Source: Paramyrothecium sp. XJ0827 (Eukaryota; Ascomycota; Sordariomycetes; Hypocreales; Stachybotryaceae). Taken from it: a stretch of 64,000 nucleotides of DNA. The notes below the pieces were generated by a model. The model worked only from the letters and a program-made list of their open reading frames with translations, made no database searches and had not been told where the DNA came from. The stretch is taken from the NCBI GenBank assembly GCA_020881915.1, contig JAJFPB010000001.1:6262001-6326000 (forward strand), in the 5' to 3' direction. Numbering within the stretch: position 1 is the first letter of the stretch; each line of letters begins with the position of its first letter. Below, piece by piece: positions 10,270-22,509 of this stretch. A program made the translations under genes and the position numbers.

Positions 10270-13200
10270 ATGGAGCCCGTCGGCCTGGCCGTCGGACTCG
10301 CAGGACTCGGCGGTCTCTTCTCTTCATGCCTGGACGCGGTGCAGCGCTTTGAATCTTGGAAGGAGTATGGCACGGAATGGAGCTTAGTCGCGGCCAAGTT
10401 CGAAACCGAGCGCATCTTGCTCGAAAAATGGGGCCAGGCAGTGGGCTTACAATCCTCGCAATTGCTGAAGCGCCATAACGAAGCTCTTGATAATCCGCGC
10501 ATACGCTCAAGCGTGGTACAGCTTTTGCATTTGATCGAGGAATTGTGTGGGAGCCTTGAAGAATTCAAGGCTACACCATTATCTCGGGTCCCTTCAGGGA
10601 GCGGCGGGCTTCTCAAAGCCCCAAATCAAGTCGATCGTCCGCCTGATTCCAAGTGGCAACGTGTCAAATGGGCGTTAGGGGTCGGAGGTCGGAATTCAGC
10701 TCAAGTTGATCAATTCGGTCTACTTGTCCAGAAGTTATATCTGCTAGTTCCGCCAGAGGACCACCATTGCGCGCCAGGACCAACTGCTGGATTTCTTCTG
10801 CCTGACCAGGACATAGATCAAGCCAGGAACATCAGAGGTACTTGCTCAGACTTCATAGGAGAGAGGTTTATCCTGACGTTTTTAGAGCCCGACTGGTTGA
10901 CTGATCTGCGGGAAGAGTTGGTTCGAATTAGGGAAGAACAATATGGTTAGCAGTCTAAAAGAAACGCGACTCGGCAAAGCCAATATCAACTGACAATTGA
11001 AACAGCCGAGAGGCGAGGGGAGCTACAGAGGTGGTTACTTGGAGACGCATATTCTCGCGACATCTTCGAAGCATCCGTGGGCAAACGCTTGCCCGATACT
11101 TGTGACTGGTTCCTAGCTAAGTCTGCCTTTAAAAGATGGAAGTCTGAAGAATTCTCCGGCCAACGAGCCAAGGCGCTATGGGTGCATGGGCCACCAGGAT
11201 TTGGTAAAACTATCCTTAGTGCAAGGATTGTTGAGCATCTTCGATCTGAACCAACACAATCCCCAATCGCTTACTACTTCTGTTCTTCGGATATGCTTGC
11301 CAATGGTGACGACCTAGTTCCGATCCGATCATGGCTCGCCCAACTCATCGCCAACATGGTTGCGTTTGATATGATCCAAAATGCATGGATAGCGGCGCAG
11401 GATAAACAGAAGGCTACAGGGCCTTTAACTGTGGATCTTCTACGTCAGATCACACGAGAAGTAGGTGGATGCTCGCTACTTTTGGATGGTCTCGATGAAT
11501 TGAACTCAGCAGGTAAAGCCAGGTTTGGCTATCCTGTTGGTGATTCCATCGAGAATCTTCTAACTGCCATAAAAGGGGCTGTGGCGGAGAATAAGGCACG
11601 GATACTACTCGTCAGCCGGGATGAGCCTGATATCAGGGAGAACCTCCTTACCAACAAATCTTGGGATTTGGAAGAATACCGAATTACAGTGGAGGATGTG
11701 GACCGAGATCTCGCGGCTCTTTCAAAGAGCATCGTCGACATGAAATTAACGAACAAGTCTGAAGAAATTAAGGCTGAACTTTCGCAACAAATGACGAATA
11801 AGAGCAACGGCCAATTTTTGTGGCTCAAACTCCAAGAGAACTCTATTAGCCGCGGTAAAAACAAAAAGCAGCTCGAGAAGGTGATCAATGAGACGCCAGC
11901 CGGCCTAGATCGACTTTATGACCGAAATTGGAATAAGATTCTAGAGTATCCCGAAAGCGAACGAAACCGGGCGTTTTCCATACTACGCTGGGTTGCCTTT
12001 TCGTTGCGGCCATTAACAGTGTACGAACTTACTGAAGCCGTATTACTTGACATTTCGCAAGGACTGGACCGAGAAGAGATGCCTGATGAAGTCGACGATG
12101 ATTATGTGGATAGCGAAATCATACGTCTTTGCGGATCCCTCATCGAGCTCCGGCCAGGCCCAGAGGGATCACAAGTTGGATCTAAAACGGTCCACATAAC
12201 TCATTTCTCTATCAAGGAATATTTCATACAACGAATGGCTCACGACATTGGAGCTTTGAGGCCCAACCCGCAAGATCAATACACTATGTTGGCCAAGTTG
12301 TGTCTTCACTATATCGACTCTGACTGCGTTTGGGAGAGAACGGGCGACCAAAATCTCCACTGGGGCTCTTTTCGTGACTATGCGGCTGGCTCATGGTCTA
12401 AGTATCTGATCATGATTGACCACGCCGAGGATGATTTGATGCAGCGCGTCAATACTTTCTTTACGAGCGAAAGTCAGAACTGGCATCAGTGGGGAGTGTG
12501 GATGGACAACAAAAACCTAGGGGATAGCAATCATGAAGTAAGCACTGCAGAAGGCCAAAGGTTTGCAAAAGAGGAGGATAAAAGCAACAGAAGCGTTGCT
12601 TCTTTCAGCCCATTGTGGTATGCGTCTCTTCTAGGTCTGGCGGACACGGTGGCCTACATGCTCAGCCTCGGCAAGTATCGGATTAACGAGAAAGGTCATC
12701 ATGGAAACACACCTTTGGCAATCAGTTGTTGGAATGGCTACCCAAAGACGGCCAAGCTCCTCTTAGAACGAGGCGCTGATTTGACAACGCCAAACAGCAC
12801 CGGCGTAGTACCAATATTCTTGGCAGCTTGCAAGGATCAAGTCGAATTGGTGAGAATCATGCTTGAACAAGAACCGAGCCTTCTATCCACCCAAACCGAC
12901 GGCTGGACTCCTCTGCACGGTGCAGCAGATTATGGTAGCCTGACGACCGTACAGTTACTTCTTGACCGTGGATCATTAGTCAACGCAACAACAAATAAAG
13001 GCTTAACCGCATTGCACCTTGCTGCTGCAAAAGGGCACAAATCTATTGCTCAACTATTGCTGAAGCGCAACGCCGAGGTCAACATTCAATCAGAGAACGG
13101 GTACACTGCTCTAAATAATGCAGCAGCCTATGGGGATCTTGATCTTGTTCGACTACTATGTGAAGCAGGAGCTAGCACAACAGTGCTGGATGAGAAAGGA

Positions 13201-14568
13201 AGGACTATTCTTCAAGGGATCGCATTTCGTGGCCAGTCATCTATAATCGAGTATCTCATCAAGAAAGGAGCAGATCTGTTCTCGAAAGATGATTATGGAT
13301 GGACTGTGCTACACTATGCTGCGCATGGCGGGAAATTGGATGTCTTCCAGATGCTACTTAAGCACGGGGTTGCGCTTCATGCTCTCGATGGAACTGGTTG
13401 GACTGCTTTGCATTGGGCTGCGTATGGTGGGCACACCTCCTTGATTGAGTATGCAATCGAAAACGGCGCCGATGTGGCCGCTCAAGACAATGGAGGGGAT
13501 ACCGCTTTGCACTGGGCCGCACGTGCCGGGAACCTGTCGACTGTCAAGACTCTGATAGACCTTGGGGCTGATACTTCTGTGGGGGACAAGCTAGGTTGGA
13601 AAGTGTTACATTACGCTACAACGTTTGGCCACTGCGCCATTGTTGAGCTCTTAATTCAACGCGGAGCTGATCTTGCAGACCAGGACAACGGGGGACGGAC
13701 AGCCTTGCACCACGCCGCAGATAATGGACATTCAGACATAGCCTATTTGCTCCTTGATGCTGGAGCTCCTGCAACTGTCCCCGATAAAGATGGGTGGACT
13801 GCGTTGCATTGGGCCTCATCACGTGGACATCAAAATGTTCTCCAAGCTCTCCTTCAATATGGAGCCGACATCGAGATTGCTGACAACAAGGGAATGACTG
13901 TTCTAATGACTGCGGCGGACTATGGGAGAACTGAGGAAGCAAGGCTTTTGCTGACTAGCAAAGCCAACATGGAGACTAGAGAAGTCTTTGGACGAACTGC
14001 CCTCTGCATTGCTGCATGGAAGGGCAACGCAGACATTGTTGTTCTGCTGCTTTCTCATTCTGCAGACGTCAATGCCGCAGACATATATGGCGCCACACCT
14101 TTGTTAAACGCAGTGAAAATAGGTGTCAAAGACGTGGTGAAAATTCTGTTAACAGATCCGGCAATTCGCACGGACTGTCAAGATACGCAGGGAAGGACGA
14201 TATCTTACTGGGCTGCAAGGCGCGGCCAAGCAGATCTCCTTGACCTTGTCTTGATTCATGCCCATGCCAACGGAACCGAGATAGGGGAGGAAGTCCTCAG
14301 GCCGGGGGCAACTTCAGGCTTTGAGGCGGAATACCGGTGTGACGTTTGCTGCTGCCTTATCATCCAGAACACTTGGTATTGCTGCGATGTTTGCAACGAG
14401 GGTGCTTATGGTGAACTTGACTTGTGTGCGGAATGCGTGGAAGATGGGTTTGGTTGTCCTGCAGGCCCTCATAAACTGGCAGAAGTCGAGGTGCAAGATG
14501 AAGTGAAAGTTAAGAAGGCCGGTGTCGCAAGTAAGCCTGTCGTAAGTAAGCATGTCATGCCAGAGTAG
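10270..14568 (+). CDS. NOD-like receptor: HeLo - NACHT - ankyrin repeats - ZZ zinc finger
   Basis: Two exons, 10270-10945 and 11006-14568, with a 60-base intron (GTTAGC ... AACAG), give 1412 residues. Residues 1-220 match the HeLo (prion-inhibition and propagation) domain of HET-s: a hydrophobic GLAVGLAGLGGLFSSCLDAV start, then the KFETERILLEKWG segment. Such domains form membrane-permeabilising helical assemblies in fungal cell death. NACHT follows: Walker A GPPGFGKT at 287-294 and Walker B SLLLDGLDE at about 382-390. From about residue 760 there are 16-17 ankyrin repeats, most with the TALHWAA core, to about 1310. Residues 1335-1385 form a ZZ-type zinc finger (CDVC, CCDVC, CAEC, then C and H). 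The architecture fits a self/non-self sensor: repeats and ZZ for recognition, NACHT for oligomerisation, HeLo for execution. The ligand is unknown. Confidence 0.93.
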
Positions 14569-15061
14569 GCACTGGAGCCAATACTGCAAAGGCGCTGCAT
14601 CATCAAAAGTGGTGCCTTTGACACACTCCAAGTTCTTGAAATCTCGACTTGGGAACGTTTAATTTGTAGACAATGAAAAGTTTCACTTTTGCGCAGGGCT
14701 TGAAGGGAAATATTGCGTTGTTTCGCCAGGAAATATAAATCGTGTTATTGACTGAAACAGCAGGCATTGTAAATAAAACACGAAGGTGGAAAAGTCATAA
14801 TGTTAGGAGATGGGTGTGATCCATCCATTGAAAAGCCCATGATCTTATGAACGACTCTGAACGACATCTAGCGTAACACATGAATGTCGCGATATAGATT
14901 TGAAAACCAAACCTGCAGAATTGAAATACCTCGAAAGGGGTGGTGAGCGTGGTAAGACGCGTAGTGAATCAATGCTTCTGGTGGTCGAATCACCAAGGAG
15001 CTCAGTTCCACGATACGAGCCAACTCACCAAGTCTGGCATAATTCGTCCGATACGGGAAAT
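14569..15061. other. Intergenic, between convergent genes
   Basis: Shared 3' flank of the NLR gene and the epoxide hydrolase gene. No coding or RNA feature seen. Confidence 0.55.
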
Positions 15062-16498
15062 TTATTTCGTTTGTGACACTTGCCAGGCAATGCTTGCATA
15101 CTCTTCAACATCGGCCAGCAGCTCTTCGGGCTTCTCCATAGCCTATCAAAAGTTAGACTAGATTTCAAACTTGAAAGCGTGATCATTACCGCGAAATGGC
15201 CGCCACTCTCATGCTGGCTGAATGAGACAAGGTTACAGCTCTTTGAGGCCCAGCTCTTGGGAATTGGTACGATCTCTTGTGCGAACAAGGAATAGCCGCA
15301 AGGCTTTTCGACGTATGGCAGCTTTAGTGCCACCAGATCCGTCACCTGCACCCAAGTCAATACGAACGCCTTTCCTCACGTTCCCCATAGGATCAGACAT
15401 ACCACACTAATTCTTGCCACCTTGGGGTTGTCGTCTGCACTGGCCATCTAGTTTCACATGTTAGACGAGTAGATAATAAGAGAAATGTGAGCACCTACCG
15501 CGCGGTTGTGATAAAAGCATCTTGGAGCGGTATCAGTCATCCAGTAGAGGGTGACGGTTTCGAGAATCTTTTCGAGTGGTGGCTCTTCGTCTGTCCATTC
15601 CAGGAACTTCTCTCCAAGCCTTGCTCCAGATTAGTTGAGCTCGTGTGAGTAGTGATCCAACGTACCATGAAAGGAGCGCTAACGGACTTGAGCTCAAAAC
15701 ATGCCCGACTGTCGCTGGCCTCGTGCCCTGCTCCAGAGCAAATGCATAACGTGAGTCAATAAAATCGGTTGCTCTAGCCAAAGCATTTTTTTCATGCTCA
15801 TCTGAAGGCGCAATAGGGTGCTCCAAGGGTGGAACCCCCATCATGTTGACGTGCATTCCTTTACAGGCATCAGAAGTGACAGCCAAGAACCTGCTTAGGA
15901 AACTTCCCAAGTCACCACCTTGAGCCAGGTATCCCGTCCCAAAGCCAAGCCCAACAAGCAAACTATTAAGCGCTTCTGCAGCCATATCGATTCCATAGTC
16001 CAGATCGGGTGGAAGATTGGATGAATATGCGTAGCCAGGAAGGGAAGGCACAATAATGTGATACGGGAGAGTCGCCGGCGAGTACTTGCTCCGGAGAATG
16101 TCTAGAATATCCAGAAATTCGCATATCGAACTTGGCCAACCATGAAAGAAGGCGATAGGGATTGCATCGGCCTTCTCAGAGAACAATGCCAAGAACTGGA
16201 CTTCGATGTTGTTACCGCGCGAATCGCTTACAGTAGCTTTGAAGTTTGGAAAAGAGTTGATTCGAGTTTCTTGCTTGCGCCAGTCAAACTCATTGAGCCA
16301 GACGCTTTTGGCATTTTCAAGCCAATCTCTGGTAACTCCGTACGCGCGACCAGCATGGGTGTTTTCAAAGACAGGAGGTGCAATGGGCGAAAGCTCGAGA
16401 AGCTTTTTAAAATGCTGCAGTTTTTGTTCATCGACATGGGCTTTGAAGCTTCTAACGTCAAGCGTCGATCCAGCTGGGATTTTTGCAAAAGAGGACAT
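15062..16498 (-). CDS. Epoxide hydrolase (alpha/beta hydrolase, EHN family)
   Basis: Five exons, read downward: 16498-15666, 15619-15499, 15447-15403, 15345-15190 and 15142-15062. The four introns are 45-57 bases long with GT...AG ends, and the joined protein has 411 residues. The ATG at 16498 is used; the frame extends four codons further only through TTG. Residues 1-110 are the epoxide hydrolase N-terminal domain. The catalytic domain follows: oxyanion-hole HGWP at 119-122, nucleophile Asp196 in AQGGDLG, and catalytic His383 in ESGGHFA, close to the C-terminus. A WTDEEP segment in exon 2 lies in the cap region. The enzyme adds water to epoxides to give diols, and fungal members serve detoxification or secondary metabolism. 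No biosynthetic neighbours are present. The unspliced frame would end early without the conserved His, so splicing matters here. Confidence 0.9.
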
Positions 16499-17515
16499 CT
16501 TTTTCGTCAAGACGAGGGTTGTTGATTGCGGGACTGGCTTGGAGAGATCAAAGAAGGGAACAGAAATGGCCTTGGTGGAGGAGCAGATTGAAGAATTCAG
16601 CCCTGAGATAACTGTAGATTAATCCCTTTGAAGAACTCAATACGAGCGAGACCAGTGACTTTTTATAGTTACTTGCGGTCTCTGGGACAAGGATAACCAA
16701 GTGCCCTGCCAATCTTACATGCATGGAAGGAACTAGAAATGCCGAGCACATTCCTAGATAACAACAGGGTCAGCGCCAAGATGCGAAACAGGAAGTGATG
16801 TTAACCAATATAGCTACCTAGCCAATGGGGATCCTGAGTTTCGAACTTTCTACCAAATTAAAGTTTGTTGCTTCTGAAGTCCAACAGAATGAGGAACAGG
16901 CATTATTTCTTCGCCAGTACAATCATGAATACAACTATGATGTAGACCCTTGAGGATTGCTGAAGAAGGTCCAGAAGTTTCGTTATCATCTATGATGCCC
17001 TGGTGCATGAATTGATGATGATGATCCTTCCCACTGACGCTGTTTGGGATGAATTCGACCTAACCTATATGACTGGACAACTAACCTTTTTTGCGATTAA
17101 GATTGTATTTATTGCGATCTACTGCCGAGAACAGTTATCTGTTATCTCACAGTTTTATAATATACCTGCGACATAGGGCAATGTTAATTCAGAGAGTCAT
17201 TAGGAGGATTTGAGTCTGGCTCTGACCTCATAATTGCGAAACATTGTCATCTGGACGTGCCATTAGTACAAATCAGATAGTAAGCATTATGTCTCCATCA
17301 ATTTGTTAAGCCTTGTGAGGAAGGGGTTGTCTGTGGCTTTTCAAGCGTAGCATGTATTTGTATTCAAAACCGATCAAGATGACATTGGTCCAGGACTACA
17401 CGGCTGGCATCCAAGAAGTTTAGAGAAGTCAAGGAAAGGAACCTAATCAATATGTGCCAAAGGTTACAATGACAGCATGTGTTAATATCTTTGAAACACA
17501 AAACTTTTTGGATCC
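16499..17515. other. Intergenic, 1.0 kb
   Basis: 5' flank of the epoxide hydrolase gene and 3' flank of the MFS gene. AT-rich, with a short GAT triplet run near 17017. No gene seen. Confidence 0.5.
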
Positions 17516-18888
17516 CTAATCTGCAAGTTTTCCAGCTTCACTGTCTCCACGCAAACGCTCAGTAGGCCTTTTGCTTCCAGTATACCCGAGAAGCAACCAC
17601 ATGATAGTGCAAGCTGTCAGCTGTGCGACCATGGCCACTCCAAAAATTTGTAGGCCAAGGAGTTGGCTAAGTGCACCCAAGCCGAAAGGCATACAAGCTC
17701 CGCCAAGTTGACCGATCGAGGCCACAAAAGACACAGCCCGCACACTGAGGGCCTGTGGCAGTAATTGAGTAAGTCGCACAATGCAGGACGGAAATAGTGG
17801 CCCAAAGAAGAACCCAATCAGAATGATAAGAAGAAGGGAGCCGAACTCGTCCTGAATGGCAAAGAAGACGAGCTGAAGAACGATAGCGATGGCCATGAAA
17901 TAAAGGACACCACGAGTCACACCGACTCTATCAGTGACGATTCCCATGGCCAGTCGTCCTGCAGTCATACCGGCCCAGAACCCAGATGAACATAAGCCTG
18001 CAACGTGTGGAGACGCCTGCCGAATTCGAAGCATGTAGGAGACAATCCAGCCAGATATGCCTGCTTCTGTGCCCACATAGAGAAGAAGGTATGCAGCACT
18101 AAACCACGTCGCACGATACTCAAAAATGCTGGCTCCTACTGCTGACTTGGCATTGAATTTCATGCGTCTCTGCTCTTCACGATACTTGAGCGCAGTCTCC
18201 TGCCAAAACGCCCATGGTAAAACGATCCCTGCCAGGGAAGCGGCTCCGGACTAAGCTTTGCGTTAATTGTGAAGTTCGGAATATCAAAGAAAACTAAACG
18301 AACCATGACATAAAACCAAGAATACCACGGTTTTCTATTTTCGGAGAGTAGTAGTGTAATGAAGAGGGGCGCAAGCATTGCACCAACTGAAAATGCTCCA
18401 TGTAGTAAGCCAGAGACAAGGTTGGCGCGCTCTACGACACCGCCCCATGCAGACCAGGTTCCGTCAATGAGGCCGAGCCCTATACCACCAAAAGTGACGC
18501 TCATTAGAACGCCGATGAATGGGGGGTGGGTGGACGTAATGGTGGCCGAGAGCAATTGGAACGCTGGCCCAATCACCGCATTGCCTCTCTGGCCGAGATT
18601 CAGATGAATTACATGGTTGAATTGCGCAGCCAAGACGTATCCAAGTGGCCCTGAGAGGAAAGTGAAGGACACTTGGAGGTCGTTGAGCCCGTAATAGTTC
18701 TGAACGTGCGGTAGAATGGCGCCGATCGTGCCAGCGAAAAGCCCTAGGACAAGGAAAGAATAGGTTGCTGCGCCGATTTGAGATGCGTTGGCCTTCTTTG
18801 GAGGCTCTAATATACCAGGAGTCTCATCAAGCAGCGGCTGGAAGATTTGGGGCGCTGCCGAGTCGGAAAAACGTGATGAGCCTGCCAT
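17516..18888 (-). CDS. Major facilitator superfamily transporter
   Basis: Two exons, 18888-18304 and 18250-17516, with a 53-base intron (GTTCGT donor, CTTAG acceptor), give 439 residues. The first ATG is at 18888; the frame upstream has only a GTG. About 11-12 hydrophobic segments are visible, six in the first half and five or six in the second, joined by a cytosolic loop (WQETALKYREEQRR) that lies across the exon junction. The loop RLAMGIVTDRVGVTRG in the second half is the usual MFS motif-A-like GRxxDRxG element. The pattern resembles the fungal Bsc6/FUCP-like branch. The substrate cannot be inferred. The protein sits in a membrane, probably the plasma membrane. Confidence 0.87.
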
Positions 18889-19830
18889 AGCGCTTGAACC
18901 AAGAACCACTGGGTGAACTGTCGTGCGTCGCTTTCGAGCTTCTCCAAGTGAGTATGAGAGGTCTCAATAATAACTGTGTTAGAGAGCTACCGAATTTGGT
19001 TATGAGATTCCTAAAATATACCTTATGGCAGTTTGTTTTCGGAGACTAGTGTCATTCCTCCGTGCCATTTCGGCGGTAAGAGGAGCCTCGAACTGATGAT
19101 CTAAAAACCACCGTCACAGAACGGCTAGCGGTGCAGGCTTTGGCTTGCATATCGAACAGGTAGAATTGGGTAAGCAGACAATGGAGAGGTTCCTGCGGCA
19201 TTGCGCTGGAGCGGTATTGTATGCCCAGGTAGGCCTGTGGGTTACAGAAATTTTCCAGCACCTTATACCTAAACACGCAAGGCAAGTTACCTCACCTTAT
19301 CCCCTTGCGTGTCAAATATTGCAAAGCATGTAGGGTTAACTAGAGTAAGCCAGCACTTGTGCATGTTAATTTCCACGAAATGATGGGACAGAATGATCGG
19401 CGTCAGCGACTAACTCGGATCCTCGCCGCTTGGATCATCGGCCATCAGACCTACCACCAATCAACATATATCGAAGCCAATATTGTCGTGAATCAGCCAG
19501 TAAGACCAGGCTCTAACACACCGACTGAAGTAAGCGCGGCTGAACTATTGACGGCAGATACTGGAAGCGCACCAATCAAGAGGATATGGCGTTTCAAGAT
19601 CTCGGGGTAGGCTTTGGGGAAGGTCACAGGATAGGAAAGCATCTATTCTGGATGTCGGACAAGAAGGCATTTGGTCATACCCCGCTCACTGACCCCGCTA
19701 GCCGCGTATATATAAAGGGTAGGACATCCTCTCGACAACTAAGTAGTCTCTGTATTGAACATCTCTCGGAACCAGGTTGAACATTGCACAATACAGGACC
19801 AAGACCTTCACGACAATCTATTGCGAAACT
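18889..19830. other. Intergenic, 0.94 kb, divergent promoters
   Basis: Shared upstream region of the MFS gene (minus) and the defensin-like peptide gene (plus). A TATA element for the latter is listed separately. The frame at 19359-19610 opens with GTG and is not supported. Confidence 0.5.
19707..19716 (+). promoter_or_regulatory. TATA box of the defensin-like peptide gene
   Basis: TATATATAAA lies 115 bases upstream of the ATG at 19831, a normal place for a fungal TATA element with a short 5' UTR. It supports transcription of the tiny gene downstream. Confidence 0.6.
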
Positions 19831-20172
19831 ATGCGCCTTCTTGCTTTAGCAAGCTTTCTTGTAGCTTTAACAGCTGCAGCGCCGACAGATCAGGCAGATG
19901 GCCTTGTATGTTGAACTTTTTATTGTTCCTTTTACATTCTTCACATGTGTCTTGTCTAATAGTTGCATCGGCAGGATAAACGGGCTTGTACCAAGCGTAA
20001 GATAACATCTTCTCAGCCCATCTAATCAGAAAGGACAACGACTGATGGTTTGAAAGAGGTCTGCGTGTCGCAATGCTGCAAGCAGTATGGCAATTGTAAC
20101 TACTTCAATTGCTCCGGATCCTACTGCGGTGGGCTCACTCCTGCCTGCATGTGCGTTTGTAGAAGGGTTTGA
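19831..20172 (+). CDS. Defensin-like secreted cysteine-rich peptide precursor
   Basis: Three short exons, 19831-19905, 19975-19996 and 20057-20172, with introns of 69 and 60 bases, give 70 residues. Residues 1-17 are a clear signal peptide (MRLLALASFLVALTAAA). A short propeptide ends in Lys-Arg at residues 27-28, a KEX2 site. The mature peptide would be about 42 residues with ten cysteines, spaced C-4-C-3-C-0-C-5-C-4-C-4-C-6-C-1-C-1-C. It contains the CxxxC and CxC elements of cysteine-stabilised alpha-beta folds. The last intron could also end earlier (after 20029, only 33 bases), which would add nine residues; the 60-base form is more normal. A TATA box lies upstream. Antimicrobial or signalling use is an inference from the layout; the fold is not proven. 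Confidence 0.72.
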
Positions 20173-21461
20173 TCGGGCGATTTGTTAAGAAGCAAGAAGT
20201 AAGTAGCCAGGGTGTTACTCATTTGAGGTGAATGAAAGATGATTCTATGTACGAGGAATGATAGTGAATGAGACTCTTGTCTGTGGTTATGACGTCAATC
20301 TTCGTGCTGTCTCTGACAATAAAGTAAGGAATTTGTGTGGATAAACCCAACAGAAATAAGATTCAAGAAGAAAAAAAACATCTCATGAGAAGTGGAGTGA
20401 TAGTCGAAACGATGGCAATAATTACTTATGCACCGGAATACGGAACCCATAGTCATGAGTGATGAGCTCCCCTGGCGAGCTGTTTCAAGCCACGAGACAT
20501 TATTGTGAGTCTTCAGTTTGACGTCCCACCAGGGTAAGTAATTGCAACAACCGCTTAGTCCAGGGATTCTACACATAGCTCCGAGACTTCGGTTTTAGCA
20601 TTCCAATCTCTGGATTCGGAGTTGTGACTCCGGCTGAACTAGCCGAATGGACCTGAGGCATGTGATGGGTACGTCTCTGGTCACCAAGTGTATGAAGTGT
20701 AATATACATCTTAAGCTCATAAGTTTTGAAAGCTATTCACAGGAAAACGTGATTTTCGTCATAATGGAAGCGTTGCTTTAACCCCCCCCCAATTCTCTTT
20801 CCCTCGAAAATCGTGTCAACCGCGTCGAAAAATAGCTAATCTGGGAAGAATAAACGTTCCACAGAAGGCGCCCAAGGCGCTCTGAATGACTCTAAAATGA
20901 ATTTTTTGGTCACAGAGACAGTGTTAGTGTTATGATCAATATGCCTGGACAAGACATCCATACCTCGAAAACCTTCGCCGCCACCACCCATGCTCGACAT
21001 CGGTTCAGTCACCGAGTGCCTGATCACTATTCCGTTATCTGCCGAATTTCAAATTGGAGATTCTGATGGATGACTAGTCCATTGACCCGCAGTGGTGACT
21101 GTGCCGTTCACCTACAGAAGTAGTTTGTCTAGAACATCTGTACGAACGAATCAAAGCTCTAGACCAATCAGTAGTGCCTTGCTGACCATGCTTTTCACTA
21201 GGGTAGAATGCAAGGCAGTGGCTCAGCAACCAATTTCATATTAGACAATGCTCCTTCCCCGCTTCCTTCGTTTGCATTTTTCTCGATGTGGAATGGGAAG
21301 AGTGGAATACCAGGATTTCATATCAATGGAACTTTTGACTAGAGAGCTTTGCTTTCGGGGGCCTGTCCTCTAAAAGGGATAAGTAGACCTGACATTCGCG
21401 TTCAATTTTACAATTCTCTCCACATCCTTAGCTTGCTACGTAAAGAAAATTAGGTGCCATC
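20173..21461. other. Intergenic, 1.3 kb
   Basis: Lies between two secreted-peptide genes on the plus strand. It has a run of nine C at 20782-20790. Frames here lack ATG starts or signal peptides. No gene seen. Confidence 0.5.
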
Positions 21462-22348
21462 ATGAGAGGTGAAATCATCTTATCTTGCCTCGTTGGCTGG
21501 GTACGTAACCCCTTGGTAATACGTAACTTTCTTGCTATCTTTTACTGAGTCATCTGTGCAGGCTGTCGGCAAGGTTGCCAGTCGAGAGTACAACGTGCGA
21601 AGCGCTCATGAACTATCTGAAAGGGATATACTTGAGGCAGGCCCGATGATTTTCACTGGCCAGGCATTTGTTGGCGGGCCAAACGTAACATTACAGGGCA
21701 CGGCTGAGCAAATTTACCACCAACTGCTCGAGATAAACCCCAACTATAACGCTTGGGAATTTCAAGAGTATAATGATCGAATGGTAGAAATCGGTTTCAA
21801 TAGCCAGGAAGCTTACGAAGAATCCGTCGCCAAGCGAGGCAGTGCAGAATCGTCAAGCCCTGGCCAATCTCTGGCTAAGCGCGATGGAGTAAGGGTTTTC
21901 CTTCACCTACCAGATAACGAACTCTAACAATGATCAGTTCAGTTGCACACCACAGGGAGACCCTGTTTGGAATTTTTACGCCTACTGTACCGAAGGTATA
22001 AATTACCTTTACAGAATAAACGGGTATTGTGGTGCTCCGCGTGGCTGGGGAGGTTGTTCCCGGGTTAGCTGCTCAAATGATTGTGGTATATTCCTGTGCA
22101 ATGATGTAAGGATCCAACTTCCCCCCAGGTTAAATGACTTCGCTTTATGGTTGCTAACTACTGTCATTTCTCTTTAGAACCCGTATGAGATAGGCGTGTG
22201 GTGCGGTAACCTGGCGGGTGATGCTCAGAACATCAATGACCATTGCGGGTACTGGATCAACGACGGTACGATACGCCGGGTTTTGGGCCAGGTTTTCCGT
22301 TCGCAAGCTCCTGGATGGAACACAGTTGTCAAAGCACAGAGTTGTTAG
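21462..22348 (+). CDS. Secreted cysteine-rich protein with KEX2-type prodomain
   Basis: Four exons, 21462-21500, 21562-21888, 21938-22105 and 22178-22348, with introns of 61, 49 and 72 bases, give 234 residues. The signal peptide (MRGEIILSCLVGWAVGKVAS) spans the first junction. Residues 21-103 form a cysteine-free prodomain. Two Lys-Arg sites follow at 104-105 and 119-120, the second directly before the cysteine-rich part. The mature form (121-234) would have 114 residues with exactly ten cysteines, the last being the C-terminal residue, and many G, W, Y and N. Each junction is needed: unspliced, the frame stops at 21927 before any mature cysteine. I do not recognise the family. The layout (signal, prodomain, dibasic sites, disulphide-rich core) is that of secreted effectors and antimicrobial or killer-type proteins, but activity cannot be read from this. 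Confidence 0.78.
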
Positions 22349-22509
22349 TGACTAGTGCAGAGAATGGTCCTTTGCATATCTTGTGTTCGTTCAGACACAG
22401 AAGTCATACCAATATTCGAGACAGAATACCTTACTTCCCATTAAGTCCACACTTTAGACAGTGCGAGATCGAGTTTGCTCCTCATTGTCGAAACCGCAAT
22501 GCCATGTTG

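Noticed and set aside
19359..19610. 83-codon frame upstream of the defensin-like gene
   Set aside because: Starts with GTG and has no protein features; it lies in the promoter region.
19997..20029. A 33-base last intron in the defensin-like gene
   Set aside because: It would be in frame, but 33 bases is below the usual fungal intron minimum; the acceptor at 20056 gives a normal 60-base intron.
20782..20790. Run of nine C
   Set aside because: Simple homopolymer; no associated structure.
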